This document shows, in pieces, positions 6,665 through 12,927 of a DNA stretch of 13,001 nt. The notes beneath the pieces are model-generated. The model made no database searches and had not been told where the DNA came from. It was given only the letters and a program-made list of their open reading frames with translations. The number at the start of each line of letters is the position of its first letter. The first letter of the stretch is position 1. Both the position numbers and the translations under genes were made by a program. The DNA is from Ktedonobacter racemifer (GTDB lineage: Bacteria; Chloroflexota; DTOL01; JACQYG01), in contig DYIS01000041.1 of assembly GCA_020723545.1 (NCBI GenBank), positions 1-13,001 of the forward strand, in the 5' to 3' direction.

Positions 6665-6743
6665 AAACCTCCTGTGAATGCCAGACACTCGCTCGGAGGC
6701 CGATGCTAATGCCCCGATGCTAATGGCACGCTCTAGGAGGTTT
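6665..6743 (+). other. Structured spacer with SD/anti-SD inverted repeat
   Basis: AAACCTCCT (6665-6673) is the exact complement of AGGAGGTTT (6735-6743); inside, TGCCA (6679-6683) pairs with TGGCA (6724-6728). The left arm resembles the 16S anti-SD sequence and the right arm is a perfect Shine-Dalgarno. The loop carries a 14-bp tandem repeat. No known RNA family is recognised. Confidence 0.45.
6700..6727 (+). repeat. Two-copy 14-bp tandem repeat
   Basis: CCGATGCTAATGCC (6700-6713) is followed directly by CCGATGCTAATGGC (6714-6727), differing at one position. It sits in the spacer between the two CAU tRNAs. Confidence 0.8.
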
Positions 6744-6748
6744 GGCAT

Positions 6749-6778
6749 ATGTTGGGCATCTCGCCGGTGGCGGCGTAG
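6749..6778 (+). other. Nine-codon reading frame with perfect SD running into tRNA-Met
   Basis: AGGAGG (6735-6740) lies eight bases before ATG 6749, which opens a frame coding MLGISPVAA and stops at TAG 6776-6778, inside the tRNA (bases 8-10). SD and spacing are better than those of several real genes here, but so short a frame may be chance. A leader peptide or a decayed gene start are both possible; nothing shows that it is translated. Confidence 0.25.
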
Positions 6779-6843
6779 CTCAGTGGTAGAGCGGACGGCT
6801 CATAATCGTTAGGTCACAGGTCCGAATCCTGTCGCCGCCACCA
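6769..6843 (+). tRNA. tRNA-Met, elongator type (anticodon CAT), with aberrant T loop
   Basis: Acceptor GGCGGCG (6769-6775) pairs with CGCCGCC (6833-6839); discriminator A, encoded CCA. D stem GCTC/GAGC; anticodon stem GACGG/TCGTT holds two G-U pairs; anticodon CAT at 6801-6803. T stem ACAGG/CCTGT encloses TCCGAAT, so the universal U55 is C. The acceptor has G4-C69 and G5-C68, unlike the C4-G69 and C5-G68 pairs of E. coli tRNA-Ile2 used by TilS, and the whole resembles elongator tRNA-Met; Ile2 (CAU) is not fully excluded. No promoter is evident directly upstream, so it may be co-transcribed with tRNA-fMet. Confidence 0.88.
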
Positions 6844-6880
6844 ATTGGCAGATTTCACTGAGCCTCCTTCGGCGCAACGA

Positions 6881-6918
6881 GTGGCAACTCCGAGGGTTAC
6901 CCGGGTTGGCCACTTTTT
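6881..6918 (+). terminator. Intrinsic terminator after the tRNA-Met pair
   Basis: GTGG/CCAC (6881-6884/6910-6913) and CAAC/GTTG (6885-6888/6905-6908), with one bulged G, enclose a GGG-TTA-CCC core (6894-6902). Five T follow (6914-6918). It ends where the tilS extended -10 begins. Confidence 0.65.
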
Positions 6919-6926
6919 GTTATAAT
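6918..6926 (+). promoter_or_regulatory. Extended -10 promoter of tilS-hpt
   Basis: TGT followed by a perfect TATAAT (6921-6926). No good -35 is seen; TTACCC at 6897-6902 is the nearest candidate at 18 bp. The tilS ATG is only 9 bases beyond the hexamer, so the transcript would be leaderless or nearly so. The 13-base TTTTTGTTATAAT also occurs before ftsH. Confidence 0.7.
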
Positions 6927-6935
6927 GGGACTGGC

Positions 6936-8435
6936 ATGGGCGTTCCGTCTCTCTCGGCTAAGGTGCGAAATACCATCACTGAGAACGGCATCTTTCAGCC
7001 CTCGGAAACGGTGCTGGTGGGGGTCTCCGGCGGGCCTGACTCGCTATGCCTGCTGATGGTCCTTCATGGCCTCAGCCGGGAACTGGGCCTGAAGTTGCAG
7101 GTGGCCCACCTGAACCACGGCCTCCGGGGCCAGGAGGCGGAGGCCGACGCCGCCCTGGCCGCCCAGGTCGCCGCCCGTTGCGGGGTGCCCTGCACCGTCG
7201 GACGCTGCGACGTGGCCGCCTACCGGAAGAGACACAAGCTGTCGCTGGAAGACGCGGCCCGGGAGGTCCGGTATGCCTTCTTTGCCCGGCTGGCCCGGTC
7301 CCTGGGTGCCCAAGTGGTGGCGGTGGGGCACACCGCCGATGACCAGGTGGAGACCATCCTGATCCACTGGCTGAGAGGAGCGGGCATGGCCGGCCTGCGA
7401 GGCATGACGCCGGTACAGGAGCTCACCGTCATTGATCGCGATGCCGGTGAGCGGCTCGACGTTCGCCTGGCCCGGCCGCTCCTGGACGTTACCCGGCAAG
7501 AGACGCTGGAATACTGCGCACAACAGGGTCTCTCGCCGCGTTTGGACCGCTCCAATCTGGACCTCCGATACCTGCGCAATCGCGTGCGCTGGCAACTGAT
7601 CCCCGCGCTGGAGGCCTATAACCCTAATCTTCGTCAAACGCTGCTGCGCGCCGCGCGCTCCCTGGCCCTGGATCACGGTTATTTGTCCAAGCTGGCCCAG
7701 GAGGCCTGGCCGAGGATCATCCAGGAAGCCGATGGCCTGTTGTGCTTCAGCCGCCACGAGTGGGGACGCCTTCACCCCAGCTTGCAAGGGCATCTCCTGC
7801 GCCTGGTCCTGGCCCGGCTCTGGCCCGGCTGGCAGGACTTCGGCTGGGGCCACGTGGCCGCGGCGTTGGAGGCCATCCGCGCCAGGCCGCCGGGGACAAC
7901 CATCGTCCTGCCTCACTCCATCAGGCTGACGGTGGGGCACGAGGACTTCGTCCTCGGGCACAAGGAGGCAGTGGAGGGCTATTGGACCCGCCGCCAGCGC
8001 CAGCGGGCAGATTTTCCGCTGTTGTTCGCGGAGGAGGTGGCCATTTCCTGCCCGGGGATCACCAGGTTGCCCGATTCGCCGTGGCAACTGGTGGCCCGGG
8101 TCCAGGAGGCGGGGGAGGCCAAGGCCCTGGCGGCATTGGAGAGAGGCCAGGAGAGGCTTCTGGCCCGCTTTGATTACGCTCTCACCGGTGACCGGCTGGT
8201 CCTCCGGCGCCGGAGGCCCGGCGACCGCTTTCAACCCCTGGGGATGAAAGGGACAAAAAAGCTCCAGGACTATCTGGTGGACGCCAAGGTCCCCCGGGAA
8301 CTGAGGGACTATATCCCGGTGATCGCCAACCCTCGACAGATCATCTGGGTGGGCGGTTGGCGGGCGGATGGGCGGGTAAAGCCCTCGGAGGGTACGCGGA
8401 GGGCCTTGCACCTGGAGTTCACGAAGGTCGGCTAG
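6936..8435 (+). CDS. tilS: tRNA(Ile)-lysidine synthase TilS
   Basis: 499 residues from ATG 6936. TilS uses ATP and lysine to turn C34 of tRNA-Ile2(CAU) into lysidine, switching both its amino acid and codon. The N-type ATP-pyrophosphatase loop VSGGPDS is at about 30-36, followed by VAHLNHGLRG, LSLEDAAREVRY and the catalytic-domain hallmark GHTADDQVETILIHWLRGAG. The C-terminal TilS domain is present: RRRRPGDRFQPLGMKGTKKL, then DAKVPRELRDYIPVI. Length fits the longer two-domain form. An earlier TTG at 6906 would overlap the promoter and is rejected; a GTG at 6963 is possible. No SD precedes ATG 6936, consistent with a leaderless message. hpt follows after 29 bp. Confidence 0.93.
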   Translation: MGVPSLSAKVRNTITENGIFQPSETVLVGVSGGPDSLCLLMVLHGLSRELGLKLQVAHLNHGLRGQEAEADAALAAQVAARCGVPCTVGRCDVAAYRKRHKLSLEDAAREVRYAFFARLARSLGAQVVAVGHTADDQVETILIHWLRGAGMAGLRGMTPVQELTVIDRDAGERLDVRLARPLLDVTRQETLEYCAQQGLSPRLDRSNLDLRYLRNRVRWQLIPALEAYNPNLRQTLLRAARSLALDHGYLSKLAQEAWPRIIQEADGLLCFSRHEWGRLHPSLQGHLLRLVLARLWPGWQDFGWGHVAAALEAIRARPPGTTIVLPHSIRLTVGHEDFVLGHKEAVEGYWTRRQRQRADFPLLFAEEVAISCPGITRLPDSPWQLVARVQEAGEAKALAALERGQERLLARFDYALTGDRLVLRRRRPGDRFQPLGMKGTKKLQDYLVDAKVPRELRDYIPVIANPRQIIWVGGWRADGRVKPSEGTRRALHLEFTKVG

Positions 8436-8464
8436 GCCGTTATTTGGTTTGGAAGGGGAAACGG

Positions 8465-9004
8465 ATGCTAGAGGACGTGCGAGAGGTCCTGATCACCTCG
8501 GAGGCCATTCAGGCCCGCATCGTGGAATTGGGCCGGCAGATAAGCGCCGACTACGCTGGCAAGCGGCCGGTCTTGATCGGCGTATTGAAAGGGGCGGCCA
8601 TGTTCATGATGGACCTGATACGCGCCATGGACATACCGGTGGAGGTGGATTTCATGGCCGTCTCCAGCTACGGTGCCAGCACCCACACCAGCGGCGTGGT
8701 GCGCATCTTGAAGGACCTGGATGCCAGCATCGAGGGCCGGCACGCCCTCATCGTCGAGGATATCGTGGACACTGGCCTCACCTTGAAGTACATCACCGAG
8801 AACCTGATCGTCCGGCAGCCGGCCTCCCTGCGCATCTGCGCCCTTTTGGACAAGGCAGAAAATCGTCGTGTGAACATACCGGTGGACTATGTTGGCTTTG
8901 TCATTCCCAACAAGTTCGTCATCGGCTACGGCCTGGATTACGGCGAGATCTATCGTAACCTGGGCTTCATCGGCGTCTTGAAGCCGGAGAAGTACGAAGA
9001 ATAG
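8465..9004 (+). CDS. hpt: Hypoxanthine phosphoribosyltransferase
   Basis: 179-residue cytosolic purine-salvage enzyme converting hypoxanthine or guanine plus PRPP to IMP or GMP. Motifs: LKGAAMF near 41-47 (pyrophosphate-binding loop), SSYG at 67-70 (flexible active-site loop), the PRPP-binding signature LIVEDIVDTGLTL at 95-107 with acidic E98-D99 and D102, and VGFVIPNKFVIGYGLDY at 143-159 for base recognition. Length is typical. ATG 8465 is preceded by GGAAGGGG at a suitable distance; the frame is open further upstream into tilS, but no conserved sequence lies there. It is co-transcribed with tilS (29-bp gap), an arrangement shared with Bacillus, and with Listeria, where the two genes are fused. 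Confidence 0.95.
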   Translation: MLEDVREVLITSEAIQARIVELGRQISADYAGKRPVLIGVLKGAAMFMMDLIRAMDIPVEVDFMAVSSYGASTHTSGVVRILKDLDASIEGRHALIVEDIVDTGLTLKYITENLIVRQPASLRICALLDKAENRRVNIPVDYVGFVIPNKFVIGYGLDYGEIYRNLGFIGVLKPEKYEE

Positions 9005-9008
9005 CCCC

Positions 9009-9036
9009 TTGTGTTTTTGTGCATTTTTGTTATAAT
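9009..9036 (+). promoter_or_regulatory. Promoter of ftsH
   Basis: TTGTGT (9009-9014), 16 bp, TATAAT (9031-9036), with TGT before the -10 (extended -10). It begins five bases after the hpt stop. The core TTTTTGTTATAAT is identical to that before tilS. Confidence 0.75.
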
Positions 9037-9040
9037 AGAT

Positions 9041-9068
9041 AATGGGCTGCGATAGTGCAGCCCATTTT
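9041..9068 (+). promoter_or_regulatory. Hairpin at the 5' end of the ftsH leader
   Basis: AATGGGCTGC (9041-9050) pairs perfectly with GCAGCCCATT (9057-9066) around loop GATAGT, and four T end the element (9065-9068). Transcription from the ftsH promoter should start near 9042, so the hairpin would cap the mRNA. It could stabilise the message, attenuate it, or terminate read-through from hpt. Confidence 0.6.
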
Positions 9069-9099
9069 CGGCATCGGATCGTGAGCGGAGGATAGTTTC

Positions 9100-10950
9100 G
9101 TGGGTTCGGGATGGTTTCGAAATAGCTTCGTCTGGCTGTTGATCCTGGTGGCGGTCATCGCCCTGTTGATCAATATCTTCCCGCAGGCCAGCGGTGGCCG
9201 CGGGCAGCCGGCGGAAGAGGTTAATTACCAGAAGATCGCGGAGTGGGCCAAGCAGGGCAGCATCAAGAAGATCACCCTGGGGGAAGATACCCTGACTGTG
9301 GAGATCGAGGGCGGCAAACAGGCGGTGATGCGCAAGACCCAGCGCCTGAACGAGCTGGATATCATTGGGATGTTGCGCAACTACGGTGTCACCGACGAGC
9401 AGCTCCGCAAGTTCTCCATTGAGGTGGCGAGGCCCAACGAATTCGCCAATATCACCGGTCTCCTGCTCCAGTTCGTGCCCTTCTTGCTGTTGGCCGGTTT
9501 GTTCTTCTTCATGCTGCGGCAGGCTCAGGGGGCCAACAACCAGGCGCTTTCCTTCGGCAAGAGCCGGGCCAAGCTCTTCGCCAGCTCTAAGCCTCCGGTG
9601 ACCTTCGCCGATGTGGCCGGGGAGGAGGAGGCCAAACAGGAACTGCAGGAGGTGGTGGAGTTCCTGAAATACCCGGATAAGTTCACCGCTCTGGGCGCGC
9701 GGATACCCCGTGGCGTGCTGCTCATCGGCCCTCCGGGCGTGGGCAAGACGCTCCTGGCCCGGGCGGTGGCGGGGGAGGCGGGGGTGCCTTTCTTCTCCAT
9801 CAGCGGATCGGAGTTCGTGGAGATGTTCGTCGGGGTGGGCGCCTCCCGGGTGAGGGACCTGTTCGACCAGGCCAAACGACACGCGCCGTGCATCATCTTC
9901 GTGGACGAGTTGGACGCCGTGGGCCGGCAGCGCGGCGCCGGGCTGGGCGGCAGCCACGACGAGCGCGAGCAGACCTTGAATCAGATCCTGGTGGAGATGG
10001 ACGGCTTTGATACCAACACCAACATCATCGTCCTCTCTGCCACCAACCGCCCCGACATCCTGGACCCGGCGCTCTTGAGGCCCGGTCGCTTCGACCGGCA
10101 GGTGGTGCTGGACCGTCCGGACCTGCAGGGCCGGCGGGCCATCCTGGAGCTATACGTGAAGGGGAAGCCCCTGGAGCCTGAAGTCAACGTGGACGAGGTA
10201 GCCCGGCAGACACCTGGTTTCTCGGGCGCGGATCTGGCCAATCTCATGAATGAGGCAGCGATCCTGGCCGCCCGCCGCGACAAGAAGTCCATCGGCAGGG
10301 CCGAGGTACAGGAGGCGGTGGAACGGGTCCTGGCCGGGCCGGAGAAGAAGAGCCGGGTGATCAGCGACAAGGAAAAGGAGATCATCGCCTACCACGAAGC
10401 CGGCCACGCCCTGGTCATGAGGATGCTCCCCAACTGTGACCCGGTGCACAAGATCTCCATTATCTCCCGTGGCATGGCCTTGGGCTATACCATGCCCTTG
10501 CCGGTCGAGGACCGGCACCTATTCACCAGGGCTAAGTTCATGGATGATCTGGCCGGGTTGATGGCCGGCCACGCGGCTGAGGAGCTGGTCTTCGGCGACG
10601 TGACCACCGGCTCGGAGAACGACCTGGAGCGCGCCACCCGCATCGCGCGGAAGATGGTGTGCGACTACGGCATGAGCGACAAGCTGGGCCCCCGGACCTT
10701 CGGGCACAAGGAGGAGTTGATCTTCCTGGGCCGGGAGATCTCCGAGCAACGCAACTACAGCGAGGACGTGGCCCGAACCATCGACGAAGAGGTGCGCTCC
10801 ATCGTGGATCAGGCCTACAACACGGCCAAGGACATCCTGGTCCAACATCGCAGCACGTTGGAAGCGGTGGCCCAAAGGCTGATCAAAGAGGAGACGGTGG
10901 AAGGGGCCGCCTTCGAGGCCATGTTTAAGGAGGAACGAGTGGTGGCCTAG
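9100..10950 (+). CDS. ftsH: ATP-dependent zinc metalloprotease FtsH
   Basis: 616-residue membrane-anchored AAA+ protease that forms a hexamer and degrades misassembled membrane proteins and unstable regulators. TM1 is at about 5-26 (WFRNSFVWLLILVAVIALL); a short extracytoplasmic domain follows; TM2 is at about 121-141 (LLLQFVPFLLLAGLFFFML). In the cytoplasm: Walker A GPPGVGKT (210-217), pore motif FVGVGASRVRD, Walker B IIFVDELDA, second region of homology ATNRPDILDPALLRPGRFDR, zinc site HEAGH (432-436), and a downstream acidic zinc ligand in the GSENDLERAT region. GTG 9100 has GGAGG (9087-9091) at 8 bases. Its own promoter and a leader hairpin precede it. Complete and normal in length; the C-terminal tail is short. 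Confidence 0.97.
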   Translation: MGSGWFRNSFVWLLILVAVIALLINIFPQASGGRGQPAEEVNYQKIAEWAKQGSIKKITLGEDTLTVEIEGGKQAVMRKTQRLNELDIIGMLRNYGVTDEQLRKFSIEVARPNEFANITGLLLQFVPFLLLAGLFFFMLRQAQGANNQALSFGKSRAKLFASSKPPVTFADVAGEEEAKQELQEVVEFLKYPDKFTALGARIPRGVLLIGPPGVGKTLLARAVAGEAGVPFFSISGSEFVEMFVGVGASRVRDLFDQAKRHAPCIIFVDELDAVGRQRGAGLGGSHDEREQTLNQILVEMDGFDTNTNIIVLSATNRPDILDPALLRPGRFDRQVVLDRPDLQGRRAILELYVKGKPLEPEVNVDEVARQTPGFSGADLANLMNEAAILAARRDKKSIGRAEVQEAVERVLAGPEKKSRVISDKEKEIIAYHEAGHALVMRMLPNCDPVHKISIISRGMALGYTMPLPVEDRHLFTRAKFMDDLAGLMAGHAAEELVFGDVTTGSENDLERATRIARKMVCDYGMSDKLGPRTFGHKEELIFLGREISEQRNYSEDVARTIDEEVRSIVDQAYNTAKDILVQHRSTLEAVAQRLIKEETVEGAAFEAMFKEERVVA

Positions 10951-10975
10951 GCCCCGCTCAAGAGACTTGAGAAAA

Positions 10976-11416
10976 ATGGACGACACCTCAAAGGGCCGGA
11001 AGTCTCTCGGGGACCTGAGGGCCGACACCCTGGAACCTGGGCTCACCGCTGAGCTACAGACCACCGTGACCCCGGGCAACACCGCCAAACACCTGGGCAG
11101 CGGCGATTCGCGGGTCTTCGCCACGCCAGCCATGATCATGCTGATGGAGAGAACGGCGGCCCGGCTGACCGCCGCCCACCTGCCGCCGGGCCTGGCCAGC
11201 GTGGGCATCGGGGTGAACGTCCGACACCTGGCGGCCACACCCATGGGCATGACGGTGACCGCCAAGGTCAAGCTGGTCCAGGTACAGGGACGCAAGCTCA
11301 CTTTTCAGGTGGAGGCCTTTGACGATCAGGAGAAGATCGGCGAGGGCACTCACGAGCGCATGATCATCGACGTCGCCAGGTTCACCGAAAAGGTGAAAAG
11401 AAAGCTCTCGGCGTAA
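10976..11416 (+). CDS. Hot-dog fold thioesterase of the FlK (fluoroacetyl-CoA thioesterase) family
   Basis: 146 residues from ATG 10976 (149 from an alternative TTG at 10967; neither has a strong SD). It resembles Streptomyces cattleya FlK along its length, including TERMS such as VRHLAATPMGMTVT and GEGTHERMIID. The FlK catalytic triad Thr42/Glu50/His76 maps to T50, E58 and H84 (ATG numbering) with identical spacing of 8 and 26 residues, so acyl-CoA hydrolysis is likely. However, FlK's lid segment with Phe33 and Phe36 is replaced by a loop about six residues shorter (HLGSGDSRVFAT), so fluoroacetyl-CoA is unlikely to be the substrate. It lies 25 bp after ftsH, probably on the same transcript, and is closed by a terminator. 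Real substrate unknown. Confidence 0.85.
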   Translation: MDDTSKGRKSLGDLRADTLEPGLTAELQTTVTPGNTAKHLGSGDSRVFATPAMIMLMERTAARLTAAHLPPGLASVGIGVNVRHLAATPMGMTVTAKVKLVQVQGRKLTFQVEAFDDQEKIGEGTHERMIIDVARFTEKVKRKLSA

Positions 11417-11425
11417 TGTCTACCG

Positions 11426-11451
11426 AAGCCCCAAGGAAGCTTGGGGCTTTT
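11426..11451 (+). terminator. Intrinsic terminator of the ftsH-thioesterase unit
   Basis: AAGCCCCAAG (11426-11435) pairs with CTTGGGGCTT (11440-11449) around a GAAG loop, and the stem ends in TTTT. It lies ten bases after the thioesterase stop. Confidence 0.8.
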
Positions 11452-11476
11452 GGATTTAATGTGGCAGGAGGGGGCG

Positions 11477-12916
11477 GTGCGCTACGAGCATCATGGCCGG
11501 CTGACGCTGGCCGACAAGGCCAGGGCGGACTACGTCTATCTTCCTTTCGAAGCCCCGCCAGGTGCCGAGAGTATCTCGGTGAGCTATGGCTACTCCAATC
11601 CCATGCCCGCTGATGAATCCTGGGGCGGCAACACCATCGACGTCGGCCTCTTCAGCCCGGGCGACCTGGGCTTTCCTTGCCGGAACTTTCGGGGTTGGAG
11701 CGGGAGCTTTCGCCAGGAGGTCCACCTGGGCCTGGGCCGCGCTACCCCGGGCTATCTGCCAGGACCCATCGAGCCCGGCCGGTGGCACGTACAACTGGGC
11801 CTGTACAAGCTTTCCCAGGCTGGCTGCGACTACCACGTCGTCGTCGACGTGGAGGTCTCACCGGCCGAGAAGAAAGCCGTCCTCGAAGGGCAGCGAAGGG
11901 CCACGCCCGCTTCTAGCCTCTCGCCTGCCGTCTCTAAGTTTCCCTCCCCTCGCTGGCTGCGCGGCGACCTGCACAGCCACACCCACCATAGCGACGGCTC
12001 CAACAGCTTGAAAGAGCTCACCGATTACGCCAGGGCCCGGGGGTTGGATTTCCTGGCCGTGACCGAGCACAACACCGTGAGCCACCTGCCTTGTTTACAC
12101 GAGTACGATTCGCCAGGATTCCTGGCCCTGCCCGGGGAGGAGGTCACCACCTACTACGGCCATGCCAACGTCTGGGGCATCAAGGAGTGGGTGGACTTCC
12201 GTTGTCGCCGGGTGGAAGAGGTGCAGGTGGCGGCCGCTGCTGCCCGGGCCCAAGGCGGGCTTTTCTCGGTCAACCACCCCAAGGATGGAGGGCCTCCCTG
12301 GTGTCTGGGGGCAGATCTCGACTTCGACTGCGTGGAGGTGTGGCAGGGGCCCTGGTGGCTATCCAACCATCAGTCCCTGGCCTGGTGGGATGAGCTCCTG
12401 AGCCAGGGACGGAGGGTCGTGGCGGTGGGCGGCAGTGACCTGCACCGGGTGGGCACCCCGGATCATCCCTACAGCCACGAGCTGGGCAACCCGACCACCT
12501 GGGTTTACGCCTCGGAATTGAGCGTCGCCGCCATCGTAGACGCCCTCCGAAAGGGCCACGTATTCCTCTCCAGGGACGTGGATGGGCCCAGGCTGGAGCT
12601 GCAGGCCACGGCGACCGGTTCGTCCCAACCGGTGATGATGGGAGACCCCCTGACCATGGGCGCAGGACAAGGGTTGCGGCTGGAAGCCCGAGTCGAAGGC
12701 GGGGAGGGGTGCCTTGTCCGCCTGATCTCATCCAGGGGAGAGGAGCGGCGCGACCTCGTGGAGCACGGCTCCCAGCGGTTCGAGTACGTGGTAGCTCCCC
12801 GGGAAAGCACCTATTACCGCATCGAGCTGATCGAGCCCCCGGAGGCAGACTTGAACCAGGAGCCGGCGGCCCTGATGGTGCAGGCGATGTCCAACCCGAT
12901 CTACGTGGCGTTGTAG
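11477..12916 (+). CDS. CehA/McbA-family PHP-domain metallohydrolase
   Basis: 479 residues. GTG 11477 is chosen because GGAGG (11467-11471) lies five bases upstream; an ATG at 11459 is in frame but without SD, and longer frames start inside the terminator. Residues 1-125 look like an all-beta domain (YVYLPFEAPPGAESISVSYG onward; PGRWHVQLGLY). The PHP domain follows: RGDLHSHTHHSDGS from about 162 (D164, H166, H168), VTEHNT, GEEVTTYYGHANVWG, SVNHPKDGG and GGSDLHR (D321, H323), so all metal ligands are in place. A further beta-rich C-terminal region ends the protein. No signal peptide is seen, so it is probably cytosolic. The family includes the carbaryl hydrolases CehA/McbA, but most members have unknown substrates; phosphoesters or other esters are possible. 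Confidence 0.85.
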   Translation: MRYEHHGRLTLADKARADYVYLPFEAPPGAESISVSYGYSNPMPADESWGGNTIDVGLFSPGDLGFPCRNFRGWSGSFRQEVHLGLGRATPGYLPGPIEPGRWHVQLGLYKLSQAGCDYHVVVDVEVSPAEKKAVLEGQRRATPASSLSPAVSKFPSPRWLRGDLHSHTHHSDGSNSLKELTDYARARGLDFLAVTEHNTVSHLPCLHEYDSPGFLALPGEEVTTYYGHANVWGIKEWVDFRCRRVEEVQVAAAAARAQGGLFSVNHPKDGGPPWCLGADLDFDCVEVWQGPWWLSNHQSLAWWDELLSQGRRVVAVGGSDLHRVGTPDHPYSHELGNPTTWVYASELSVAAIVDALRKGHVFLSRDVDGPRLELQATATGSSQPVMMGDPLTMGAGQGLRLEARVEGGEGCLVRLISSRGEERRDLVEHGSQRFEYVVAPRESTYYRIELIEPPEADLNQEPAALMVQAMSNPIYVAL

Positions 12917-12927
12917 GGCCGCGTGTT

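Noticed and set aside
6652..6680. TTGACC after tRNA-fMet as a promoter for the second tRNA
   Set aside because: No acceptable -10 lies 16-18 bp downstream.
6906..6935. Upstream TTG start for tilS
   Set aside because: It lies inside the terminator and promoter, so cannot be in the tilS message from that promoter.
7044..8411. A 455-codon open frame on the minus strand opposite tilS
   Set aside because: Antisense to a complete tilS; His/Gln/Pro-rich composition typical of shadow frames.
8357..8464. Longer N-terminus for hpt
   Set aside because: It overlaps the end of tilS in another frame and carries no HPRT sequence; ATG 8465 has a purine-rich SD.
8950..9957. A 335-codon open frame on the minus strand across the ftsH start
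   Set aside because: It runs through the ftsH promoter, leader and AAA domain and has no recognisable protein sequence.
11441..11476. Upstream TTG/ATG starts for the PHP hydrolase
   Set aside because: The TTG is in the terminator stem; the ATG at 11459 has no SD, whereas GTG 11477 has GGAGG five bases upstream.
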